In this document: positions 1-5,732 of the stretch, one piece after another
How positions within the stretch are numbered: position 1 is the stretch's first letter
How the letters are laid out: every line of letters starts with the position of its first letter
NCBI GenBank assembly: GCA_021203685.1
Contig: JAJQAS010000051.1
Coordinates: 10,096 to 15,827, forward strand
Direction: 5' to 3'
Origin: Clostridiales bacterium
Lineage (GTDB): Bacteria > Bacillota > Clostridia > Oscillospirales > Oscillospiraceae
DNA length: 5,732 nucleotides
Notes under the pieces: model-generated
Databases searched by the model: none
What the model saw: the letters and a program-made list of their open reading frames with translations, nothing else
Told to the model about the DNA's origin: nothing
Position numbers and translations under genes: made by a program

Positions 1-32
1 CTCTATTGAAGCTTTTCGCGGATGTGTTCAAC

Positions 33-44
33 TTGCACTTGCAA
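33..44. other. Short palindrome in the pyrophosphatase leader
   Basis: TTGCA-CT-TGCAA is a perfect 5-bp inverted repeat with a 2-base spacer, 38 bases before the start codon. It overlaps a tandem CTTGCA duplication (32-37 and 38-43). It could be a small operator half-site arrangement, but it is short enough to be chance, and no -35/-10 pair in the first 80 bases is good enough to call a promoter beside it. Confidence 0.2.
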
Positions 45-68
45 TTTTCGAAGAGAAAAAATCCAATC

Positions 69-74
69 AGGAGG
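69..74 (+). promoter_or_regulatory. Ribosome binding site for the pyrophosphatase (decides the TTG start)
   Basis: AGGAGG is a full Shine-Dalgarno match, 7 bases before the TTG at 82. The in-frame ATG at 22 has no comparable site upstream and would add 20 Cys/Arg-containing residues that do not resemble the family N-terminus, so the TTG is the better start. Confidence 0.88.
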
Positions 75-81
75 TACTAAC

Positions 82-1743
82 TTGAAGCAGAAACCCATCT
101 ATGTCATCGGCCACAAGAACCCGGACACGGATTCCATCTGTGCCGCCATCGCCTACGCCAACCTGAAAAACATCCTCTCCGACGGGCAGCAGCAGTACGT
201 CGCCAAACGGGCGGGCCACACCAACCGGGAGACAAAATACGTGCTGAAATTCTTCAACGTGAAAAAGCCTGGCTATGTGGACACCCTGGAGCCCCGCATC
301 CGGGAGGTGACCATGCGCCACACGGCGGGCATCGACCTGGAGGCGTCGCTGAAAAAAGCCTGGGAACAGATGAACGAGGAAAACCTGCGCACCCTGCCGG
401 TGTACCAGGACGGCAAATTCATCGGCCTCATCACCCAGGGGGACATCGCCCGCTCCATGATGGAGGAACACGCCTCCACCGCCCTGTCCTCCTCCGCGGT
501 GAGCTGCAAAAACATCCTGGACACCCTGGACGGCACCCTGGTGGTGGGCGACATCAACGCCGTTTTCCGGGAGGGCAAGGTGGCCATCGGCGCGGCCAAC
601 CCCGAACTGATGACCCAGTACATCCAGCCCCACTCCATGGTCATTATGGGCAACCGCTCCGACGCCCAGATCAGCGCCCTGGAGCAGGGGGCCGACTGGC
701 TCATCGTCTGCCTGGGCAGCGAGGTCTTTGCGCTCATCAAAAAGCTGGCCAAAGAGAACGGCTGCAACATCATCAGCACCCCCTACAGTACCTACCGCAC
801 CGCCCGGCTCATCAACCAGTCCATGCCGGTGCGCCATGTGATGTACAGCGGCCCGGTGGTCTCCTTCCACGAGTCGGACTTTGTGAAGGACGCCCGCAAG
901 GCCATGACCAAAAAGCGGCTGCGGTACTTCCCGGTGATGGACAAGGACGACCAGGTCATGGGTCTCATCTCCCAGCGGAACCTGCTGGACCTGCACAAGC
1001 AGCAGGTGATTCTGGTGGACCACAACGAACAGACCCAGTCCGTGGACGGCATCGAGGCGGCGGAAGTGGTGGAGGTGGTGGACCACCACCGCATCGGCGG
1101 CATTCAGACCATCGCCCCGGTGTTCTTCCGCAACCAGCCCCTGGGCTGCACCTGCACCATCATTGCCCAGATGTACCAGGAGAGCGGCGTGGAGATCACC
1201 CCCGAAATGGCGGGTGTCATGTGCTCCGCCATTCTCTCCGATACCCTGTGCTTCAAAAGCCCCACCTGCACCCCCATCGACGAGGCAGTGGCCCGGGACC
1301 TGGCGAAAATCGCCGGCATCGACCCGGAGGAACACGCCGCCAATATGTTCCGGGCAGGCAGCCAGATCAGCGACAAGACCGAGGAGGAGATTTTCTACCA
1401 GGACTTCAAGACCTTCTCGGTGGAGGGCTTCCAGATGGGCGTGGGCCAGGTGACGGTCATCGGCAGCGACATGGTGGAGGAACTGCGGGGCCGGATGCTG
1501 CCCTATATGCAGCAGGTTTTGGAGCGCACCCACCTGGACATGGTGTTCCTGATGCTCACCGACATTATGAAAGAATCCAGCGTAGTCCTCTACGTGGGCG
1601 ACCAGCGGAAGCTCAACCTGCCGGAGGCGGTGTCCAGCGCTTTCGGCGTTCAGGCCGGGCCGGACAGTGCCCACCTGCCCGGCGTGGTCAGCTGGAAAAA
1701 GCAGATGATGCCCAGTTTGACCATTGCCATCCAGACCATGTGA
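82..1743 (+). CDS. ppaC: Manganese-dependent inorganic pyrophosphatase, family II, CBS-DRTGG-CBS type
   Basis: Predicted to hydrolyse pyrophosphate to two phosphates in the cytoplasm, pulling biosynthetic reactions forward. The 553 residues read in order: first half of the DHH domain with GHKNPDTDS at 10-18 (metal ligands His11, Asp15, Asp17); CBS1 about 76-130; DRTGG domain about 154-250; CBS2 about 251-305; second half of the DHH domain with LVDHNE (Asp313) and VVDHHRIGG (Asp334, His335, His336), and SDT at 386-388; then the DHHA2 domain to the end. About 550 residues is normal for this subfamily, against roughly 310 for enzymes without the insert. In characterised members the CBS pair binds AMP/ADP (inhibiting) or ATP (activating), and DRTGG binds diadenosine polyphosphates; that regulation is inferred here. 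The TTG start is chosen because AGGAGG sits 7 bases upstream and the conserved N-terminus follows at once. The C-terminal SRKKQ motif reads SWKKQ (537-541), which is odd because the Arg belongs to the active site. Family certain; full activity less so. Confidence 0.95.
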   Translation: MKQKPIYVIGHKNPDTDSICAAIAYANLKNILSDGQQQYVAKRAGHTNRETKYVLKFFNVKKPGYVDTLEPRIREVTMRHTAGIDLEASLKKAWEQMNEENLRTLPVYQDGKFIGLITQGDIARSMMEEHASTALSSSAVSCKNILDTLDGTLVVGDINAVFREGKVAIGAANPELMTQYIQPHSMVIMGNRSDAQISALEQGADWLIVCLGSEVFALIKKLAKENGCNIISTPYSTYRTARLINQSMPVRHVMYSGPVVSFHESDFVKDARKAMTKKRLRYFPVMDKDDQVMGLISQRNLLDLHKQQVILVDHNEQTQSVDGIEAAEVVEVVDHHRIGGIQTIAPVFFRNQPLGCTCTIIAQMYQESGVEITPEMAGVMCSAILSDTLCFKSPTCTPIDEAVARDLAKIAGIDPEEHAANMFRAGSQISDKTEEEIFYQDFKTFSVEGFQMGVGQVTVIGSDMVEELRGRMLPYMQQVLERTHLDMVFLMLTDIMKESSVVLYVGDQRKLNLPEAVSSAFGVQAGPDSAHLPGVVSWKKQMMPSLTIAIQTM

Positions 1744-1749
1744 GGCGTG

Positions 1750-1788
1750 AACAATGCCGTGCGAGCCGGAAACGGCGCGCACGGCGTT
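1750..1788 (+). other. Long GAAA-tetraloop hairpin just after the pyrophosphatase stop
   Basis: GCCGTGCG (1756-1763) pairs perfectly with CGCACGGC (1778-1785). After one A/G mismatch the stem continues with GCCG (1765-1768) and CGGC (1773-1776), closed by a GAAA loop (1769-1772). AAC (1750-1752) and GTT (1786-1788) can extend the base past a 3-base bulge. No U-tract follows, so it is not a standard intrinsic terminator. The GNRA loop and position 6 bases past the stop suggest an mRNA 3'-end stabilising or processing structure; that role is inferred. Confidence 0.6.
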
Positions 1789-1841
1789 CAGCCAGTGGGC
1801 CAAACCTGCGCAGGGTTGTTGGGGTCTGACGCAGGGGATGA

Positions 1842-1917
1842 CCAGGAAAGACATAGATATGGCCGACAGGCCCCCGCTGGGAGGGCTTGTCGGCCTGTTT
1901 TGTTTGGGCTTTCCTGG
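1842..1917. repeat. Outer inverted repeat enclosing the terminator
   Basis: CCAGGAAAG (1842-1850) is perfectly complementary to CTTTCCTGG (1909-1917), and the pair flanks the terminator stem symmetrically with internal loops of 10 and 13 bases. The element could fold into a longer rod on either strand. Forming the outer stem would compete with nothing in the terminator stem itself. Its role is unknown; a small mobile palindromic element is possible but no second copy lies in the window. Confidence 0.5.
1861..1905 (+). terminator. Rho-independent terminator of the pyrophosphatase transcript
   Basis: A 13-bp GC-rich stem (1861-1873 with 1883-1895, one G-U wobble) closes a 9-base loop and is followed directly by TGTTTTGTTT. 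This is a textbook intrinsic terminator, about 118 bases after the stop codon of the pyrophosphatase. On the opposite strand the stem is followed by ATATCTATGTCTTT, only moderately T-rich, so it may act weakly for the convergent gene as well. Confidence 0.85.
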
Positions 1918-1920
1918 CGA

Positions 1921-1964
1921 TTCACCGGCTGCGCCCCCGTTGGGACCGGGGACGCGCCGGTGAA
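1921..1964 (-). other. Long hairpin beside the galactanase stop (possible weak terminator)
   Basis: TTCACCGGC (1921-1929) pairs perfectly with GCCGGTGAA (1956-1964). Past single-base bulges (T1930, A1952) the stem continues GCG/CGC and CCCC/GGGG, giving about 16 bp in total. It lies 20 bases past the stop of the minus-strand gene, where a terminator is expected. The minus-strand sequence after it (TCGCCAGGAAAGCCC) has no U-tract, so it is called a structured 3' end rather than a proven terminator. Confidence 0.5.
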
Positions 1965-1984
1965 TGCGGCTTTTGCAGCAGTCG

Positions 1985-4900
1985 TTACTTTTTGATGGTC
2001 ACGCTCTTGGTGCTGCTCCAGGCGGAGTAATACTTGGTGCCGGAGACGGTCTTGTAGGCCCGCACCCGAACGTAGTACTTCTTCCCCTTGGTCAGCTTGG
2101 AGATGGTCTTTTTGACCGTCTTGTAGCTGCTGACCGTCACGGTCTTGTAGCTGGAGAAGTCACTGCTGGTGGAGTACTGGATCTGGTAGCCAGTGGCCTT
2201 GCAGTTCTTCTTCCACTTGACCGTCATCTTCTTGGTTTTGACGTTCTTCAGGCAGGAGAGGCTGACTGCGGTGAGACGAACGGTGGTCTTGCCGGTGTAG
2301 CCGCCAAGGGTGCTGCCGTAGTAGGCGCGGACGGCGTAAACATAGGTCGTGCCGTTTTTATTCTTGACGGAGGTGTCGGTGTAGCTGACGGTGGAGCCGC
2401 TCTTGATTGTGGCAATTTTGCTGTAACTGCCGCCGGAGGTCTTGCGGTAGACATAATAACCGGAAGCCCCGGCGACCTTGCCCCACTTGACGGTGATGCC
2501 GCTGGAGGTGTTGGTCAGGCTGGAGATGGTGGTACTGCTCAGCTTGACGGTGATGGAAAAGGTTTTCTTGCTGGAGGCATTGTAGTTGGTGGTAGACGCC
2601 GCCTGAACAGTGATGGTCACGGTGCCGGGCTTCACGCCGGTGACAACACCCTTGGAGCTGACAGTGGCGATGGAGGTATCAGAAGAAGTGTACTTGATGG
2701 CTCCGTCGCCGGTGGTGCTGGCGGTGATGGTGGTGGTCTTGCCTGCGTAAATCGTGGTTGCGGCGGCTTTGGCCGTCACCGTCTGGTTGGCCTTGGCGAT
2801 GGTGAAGGTCTTGCTGACAGAACCGGTGTAATTGCCGATGCCGGTGACAGTCACGGTGGCGGTGCCCGCATTGGTGTTGTTGGTGTAGTCAACCTTGTAA
2901 TCCGTGTCTTTGGTCAGGATATTGCCGTTGGCGTCCTTCACGGTGACGGCGGGGGTCTGCGCCTTGCCGGTGTAGGTGGCGTTAGCCACGGTGACGGTGC
3001 AGTCAGCGATATCCGTTGCGGTGGCCGGGATGGTCTCGGTCTGCTCGTCGGTGTAGGTCGCGCCGTGGAAGGTATCAGTGGCAGTGTAGGTCCGCACGCC
3101 GGTCGCGGTGGCGGTGGCTTCCTTGGTGACTTCGCTGGTCACGTCCGCCTCTACCGTTTGGGTGTCGTCGCCCTCGGTGCAGGTGAAGGCAGCGGCAGCG
3201 GCGGAATAGTCATCTTCCCAGGTGAAGACAGGCTCACCATAGGTGTGGGTGTGCGTTTCGGCCTCGCCGGTCTTGTACAGGTACAGGCAGTCTGCGGTGC
3301 CCCAGCCGCCGGCCTGCATACTCACAACGATTCGCAGCGTGACGGTGGTTTCCTCCGTCAGGGTAAAGGAGACGGTGGGGGTCTGCCAGACGGCCCAGCC
3401 GGTCATGGCGGTGGCGTCGCCTTCAAAGAGGACTTCCCCGTCCTCGTCCAGAATTTGCAGGGTCACGGTGTCGCCCGCGTACCCCTGAGCCACGCACTCG
3501 AAGGTGTAATCCCCGGCAGAGAGGGTTTGGGCCACGTTGTAGGTGACGGAGCTGGTGGTGGCGCTGGTAAGGTACCAGTGCATACTGTAGGTGCCGTCAT
3601 AGGGGTCGTCGGTGGCGGGGAGGTCGACGCCGCTGCCGGTGATGGTGAACTTGGTCGCCGCGTCTGTCGAGCTGATCTCAAAGCTGGCGTCGTCCTCGTC
3701 CAACAGGTTGGGATACTTGACGGTCAGGGTGTAGGTGGCGGCAGCGGTGGTCGCACCGGCGTAGTCGCCGGAGGTGACCTCCTGAGACAGGGTGACAGTG
3801 CCGTTCACCACATAGGTGCCCGGAGTGGTCACGTCGATGGCGGCAAGGTCGTCCTCGGCCCATTCAACGGACTCCGCCACGTCTCCGCTGCTGTAGGTGA
3901 CGGTGATCGTATCAGGAAGGGTATAGGTACCGTTCACCTCGATGGTTTCGGTGGCGTCTGCGATGTCGTCCACAGTGACGGTGCTGGAGACCGCGCCGGT
4001 GCGGACGTACTGGAACACCTTCAGCGAAGCCAGAGCCTTGCCATTGGCGTCAAAGAACGCCTGGTTGTCCACGGCGCTGCCGCCGTACCACACGCCCGCG
4101 TCGTCAGGGTCATACTCGCCCGCGTAGCTGGAGGCCCAGCCGGAGCCGTAGGTTTCCCAAAGTTCCTTGTTGGCTTCCACCTGGGCGTCATACTCGTCGC
4201 CGGTGAGGCCGGTGGTGTCGCCCACGGTGATCCACGCGCCTTCCCAGTAGAACACGCCGATGCCCTTGCCGTCGGAGACGTCGTTGACCGCCGCGATCAC
4301 GTCCCGCACCTCGCTGGCCTGGCCCTGAACGCTAAAGCTCCAGTTCAGGTCGTCGCCGGTGTCGTTGTTGCCCTCGCGGACGGTGTTGTCGTGGCCGTCG
4401 GTGTCGTCCAGGGTGTAGGCCCAGGAGGTCTCCGCCACCATGACGTACTTATCGTAAGTGGTGGCCACTTCGTCCAGCACGGAGGTCAGGTTCTCCAGAC
4501 TGCCGTGCCAGTAGGGGTAATAGGAGGAGGCGAACACGTCGTAATCCACGCCGTATTCACTCAGATAGCTGGCGTACTTGGCGTAGTTGCCGCTGCGCTC
4601 CGGGTTGGTGAAGTGAATGGCAACCAGCACGCTGCTGTCAAATTCTCGCACGGCTTCGCTGCCCGCGCTGAAAATTTCGCACATACTTTCCCAGTCAGAT
4701 TCGCCGCAAATGCTGTTGGTGGTCTCGTTGCCGATCTGCACCATGCCGATGTCGGCTCCGGCGGCCTGGATGGTTTCCAGCGATGCCAGCGTATACTTAT
4801 AGACCGCGTCTACCTTTTCCTCCAGGGTGTAGTCTTCCCAGTCCTTGGGGACAGACTGCTTGCTGGGGTCGGCCCAGAAGTCGCTGTAGTGGAAGTCCAC

Positions 4901-5732
4901 CAACAGCTTCATGCCGTATTTGGCGGCCCGTGCGCCGATCTCGGCGGCGGTCTCGACGTCGCAGTTGCCGCCGCCGTAGCCGTTGCCGTCGCTGTCATAG
5001 GGGTCGTTCCACACCCGGACCCGGATGTAGTTGACACCGCTGTCGGCCAGGATCTTGAACAGGTCTTCTTCCTCGCCGTCCTCGTTGTAATACTTCACGC
5101 CGGAGGCTTCCAGCGAAATGACAGAGGACACGTCCATGCCCATGATGAAGTCATCGGACAGGCCGGAGACCTTGGTGACGTTGATGTCGGCCTCGACGGC
5201 GGTGCTGCTGTCCTCCACCGTGAAGGTGACGGTGTCCGAAGCCAGCGTACCATCGTCGTCCTCCAGCTGCGCCACGATGTAATAGGTGCCCTCGCTGGGG
5301 AGGGTCACGTCTGTGGACAGGGAATAGCCCTCTTCGAACTCGTAGTTGTCATAGGAGAAGGCGGCGTCACTGTTGCCGTCCGCATGGTCGTTCCAGTAAT
5401 CTACCCACCACCAGAGGTTATAACCGGCTTCCGCCAGCTCCGCTTCGGACAGTTCCACGCCGTCCAGCTTGACGGTGGCGGTCAGGGAGACGGTGTCCCC
5501 CGCCTCCACAGTGGTGGTGTCGGCGGTGATGGAGACGGAGTAGCCCTCCTCCGCCTCGGCCACGGTGATGGTCACACAGTCAGAAGCCAAAACAGCCCAG
5601 TTGTTGTTGACGTCATACAGCTCCCCCACCAGATAGTAGGTTCCGGCAGTGGGCAGAGTGGCAGCTGCGCCGCTCAACGAGTTTTCGTTGCTGATGGTGG
5701 CGTCGCTGTTGCCGTCGGTGTGGTCGTTCCAG
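1985..5732 (-). CDS. Secreted modular GH53 endo-beta-1,4-galactanase, 5'-partial at the window edge
   Basis: Predicted to cleave beta-1,4-galactan chains of pectin or type I arabinogalactan outside the cell (the role of GanB in Bacillus). The frame stays open to the right edge, so start and signal peptide are off-window; 1248 residues are visible. In order: Ig-like repeats (1-62 partial, 64-173), GH53 domain (193-578), Big_4-like module (581-673), CBM61-like beta-sandwich (674-823), HTY-type surface module (826-903), MBG-like module (907-980), Big_2-like module (981-1062), and two FN3 domains (1063-1153, 1154-1248). GH53 hallmarks are acid/base Glu336 in QIGNET, nucleophile Glu434 in MVAETSWAY, calcium loop DTDGHDN (443-449), and partners Ser552 and Asp555 in GGSAVDN, so it should be active. 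No LPXTG or SLH anchor closes the protein; instead the last 95 residues carry 23 Lys/Arg and one Asp. GH53 is certain, CBM61 probable, small modules by resemblance only. No transporter or regulator of a galactan locus is visible beside it. Confidence 0.93.
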   Translation of the reverse strand, partial: WNDHTDGNSDATISNENSLSGAAATLPTAGTYYLVGELYDVNNNWAVLASDCVTITVAEAEEGYSVSITADTTTVEAGDTVSLTATVKLDGVELSEAELAEAGYNLWWWVDYWNDHADGNSDAAFSYDNYEFEEGYSLSTDVTLPSEGTYYIVAQLEDDDGTLASDTVTFTVEDSSTAVEADINVTKVSGLSDDFIMGMDVSSVISLEASGVKYYNEDGEEEDLFKILADSGVNYIRVRVWNDPYDSDGNGYGGGNCDVETAAEIGARAAKYGMKLLVDFHYSDFWADPSKQSVPKDWEDYTLEEKVDAVYKYTLASLETIQAAGADIGMVQIGNETTNSICGESDWESMCEIFSAGSEAVREFDSSVLVAIHFTNPERSGNYAKYASYLSEYGVDYDVFASSYYPYWHGSLENLTSVLDEVATTYDKYVMVAETSWAYTLDDTDGHDNTVREGNNDTGDDLNWSFSVQGQASEVRDVIAAVNDVSDGKGIGVFYWEGAWITVGDTTGLTGDEYDAQVEANKELWETYGSGWASSYAGEYDPDDAGVWYGGSAVDNQAFFDANGKALASLKVFQYVRTGAVSSTVTVDDIADATETIEVNGTYTLPDTITVTYSSGDVAESVEWAEDDLAAIDVTTPGTYVVNGTVTLSQEVTSGDYAGATTAAATYTLTVKYPNLLDEDDASFEISSTDAATKFTITGSGVDLPATDDPYDGTYSMHWYLTSATTSSVTYNVAQTLSAGDYTFECVAQGYAGDTVTLQILDEDGEVLFEGDATAMTGWAVWQTPTVSFTLTEETTVTLRIVVSMQAGGWGTADCLYLYKTGEAETHTHTYGEPVFTWEDDYSAAAAAFTCTEGDDTQTVEADVTSEVTKEATATATGVRTYTATDTFHGATYTDEQTETIPATATDIADCTVTVANATYTGKAQTPAVTVKDANGNILTKDTDYKVDYTNNTNAGTATVTVTGIGNYTGSVSKTFTIAKANQTVTAKAAATTIYAGKTTTITASTTGDGAIKYTSSDTSIATVSSKGVVTGVKPGTVTITVQAASTTNYNASSKKTFSITVKLSSTTISSLTNTSSGITVKWGKVAGASGYYVYRKTSGGSYSKIATIKSGSTVSYTDTSVKNKNGTTYVYAVRAYYGSTLGGYTGKTTVRLTAVSLSCLKNVKTKKMTVKWKKNCKATGYQIQYSTSSDFSSYKTVTVSSYKTVKKTISKLTKGKKYYVRVRAYKTVSGTKYYSAWSSTKSVTIKK
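1988..2545 (-). other. Two C-terminal FN3 domains, lysine-rich
   Basis: Two FN3-type repeats of about 91 and 95 residues share the pattern ITVKW-KVAGASGYYVYRK...YVYAVRAYY and MTVKW-KNCKATGYQIQYS...YYVRVRAYK. The second is extremely basic (21 Lys, 2 Arg, 1 Asp) and has two Cys 17 residues apart that could form a disulfide. Such FN3 tails are common on clostridial surface proteins; binding to the anionic cell wall is an inference from charge. Confidence 0.75.
3263..3712 (-). other. CBM61-like galactan-binding module within the galactanase
   Basis: About 150 residues start PNLLDEDDASFEIS and end GTADCLYLYKTGE, with alternating beta-strands and exposed aromatics (HWYL, WAVWQTP, GGWG), as expected of a jelly-roll carbohydrate-binding module. 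CBM61 modules bind beta-1,4-galactan and are known partners of GH53 enzymes, which favours this assignment. It could instead be a CBM of a related beta-sandwich family. Confidence 0.6.
3998..5155 (-). other. GH53 catalytic domain within the galactanase
   Basis: The domain runs from DDFIMGMDVSS to LKVFQYVRT, 386 residues, the expected size of the family's (beta/alpha)8 barrel. It includes the typical strand segments YIRVRVWNDP and LLVDFHYSDFWADP. The acid/base codon is at 4724-4726 and the nucleophile codon at 4430-4432, both GAG on the minus strand. Composition is strikingly acidic, with 71 Asp/Glu against 22 Lys/Arg. Confidence 0.93.
5213..5731 (-). repeat. Tandem Ig-like modules N-terminal to the GH53 domain
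   Basis: One full unit (5213-5542, about 110 residues, opening YSVSITADTTTVEAGD) and the C-terminal half of a previous unit (5543-5731) share WNDH-DGNSDA, then TLP--GTYY and LASD-VTxTV. At DNA level 5364-5396 and 5700-5732 match at 29 of 33 bases, 336 bases apart, giving a period of 112 codons. More copies may lie beyond the right edge. The full unit carries WWWVDYW, an aromatic cluster that could contact sugar. I do not recognise a named family beyond an Ig-like fold. Confidence 0.75.

Noticed and set aside
6..34. Possible sigma-70 promoter with TTGAAG at 6-11
   Set aside because: No acceptable -10 hexamer lies 16-18 bases downstream (CAACTT at 29-34 is poor), so the promoter is probably off-window.
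22..81. ATG at 22 as the pyrophosphatase start
   Set aside because: It has no Shine-Dalgarno upstream and adds a non-homologous Cys/Arg-rich prefix. The AGGAGG site is correctly spaced for the TTG at 82.
1221..1829. A 202-codon plus-strand frame inside the 3' half of the pyrophosphatase
   Set aside because: The product is Arg/Pro/Gly-rich and low complexity, typical of an out-of-frame reading of GC-rich coding DNA, and has no ribosome binding site.
67..1854. A 595-codon open frame on the minus strand, longer than the pyrophosphatase it overlaps
   Set aside because: Its translation is a His/Gly/Val/Leu-rich string with no recognisable domain. It is the antisense shadow of a GC-rich gene whose plus-strand product has complete family motifs.
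1747..1995. An 82-codon plus-strand frame in the intergenic region
   Set aside because: It reads straight through the hairpins and the terminator, starts on GTG without a ribosome binding site, and has no recognisable sequence.
5675..5677. TTG on the minus strand as the true start of the galactanase
   Set aside because: The frame stays open upstream to the edge and encodes WNDHTDGNSDA, which matches the next repeat unit. The TTG is therefore an internal Leu codon.
1985..5732. A galactan utilisation operon or novel multi-gene system
   Set aside because: Only one CAZyme gene is visible and its neighbour is a convergent housekeeping enzyme. No transporter, regulator or second enzyme is in the window.

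Overview
The window holds two convergent protein-coding genes from what looks like a GC-rich Gram-positive gut anaerobe (clostridial, Oscillospiraceae/Lachnospiraceae-like). This is inferred from the CBS-domain family II pyrophosphatase, the strong AGGAGG ribosome binding site with a TTG start, and the very modular Ig/FN3-decorated secreted glycosidase. Genus cannot be named from sequence alone.

Positions 1-81 are a short leader with a ribosome binding site and no convincing promoter. Positions 82-1743 (+) encode a complete 553-residue manganese-dependent inorganic pyrophosphatase of the CBS-DRTGG-CBS type, a cytoplasmic housekeeping enzyme with a nucleotide-sensing insert. Its C-terminal signature reads SWKKQ where the family normally has SRKKQ.

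Positions 1744-1984 contain no credible gene but are rich in secondary structure: a long GAAA-tetraloop hairpin just after the pyrophosphatase stop, a classic intrinsic terminator enclosed by an outer inverted repeat, and a third long hairpin next to the stop of the opposing gene.

Positions 1985-5732 (-) are the C-terminal 1248 residues of a large extracellular protein whose start lies beyond the right edge. Its core is a GH53 endo-beta-1,4-galactanase with catalytic and calcium-binding residues intact. Tandem Trp-rich Ig-like modules precede it. After it come a Big_4-like linker, a CBM61-like galactan-binding module, three further surface-type modules and two FN3 domains. The catalytic domain is strongly acidic and the C-terminal 270 residues strongly basic, which suggests electrostatic retention on the cell wall.

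The two genes have no evident functional link: one is intracellular phosphate/energy metabolism and the other is attack on pectic galactan or type I arabinogalactan outside the cell. No mobile element, RNA gene, CRISPR array or defence system is visible. The most unusual points are the altered pyrophosphatase motif, the Trp-rich tandem modules and the charge polarity of the galactanase.
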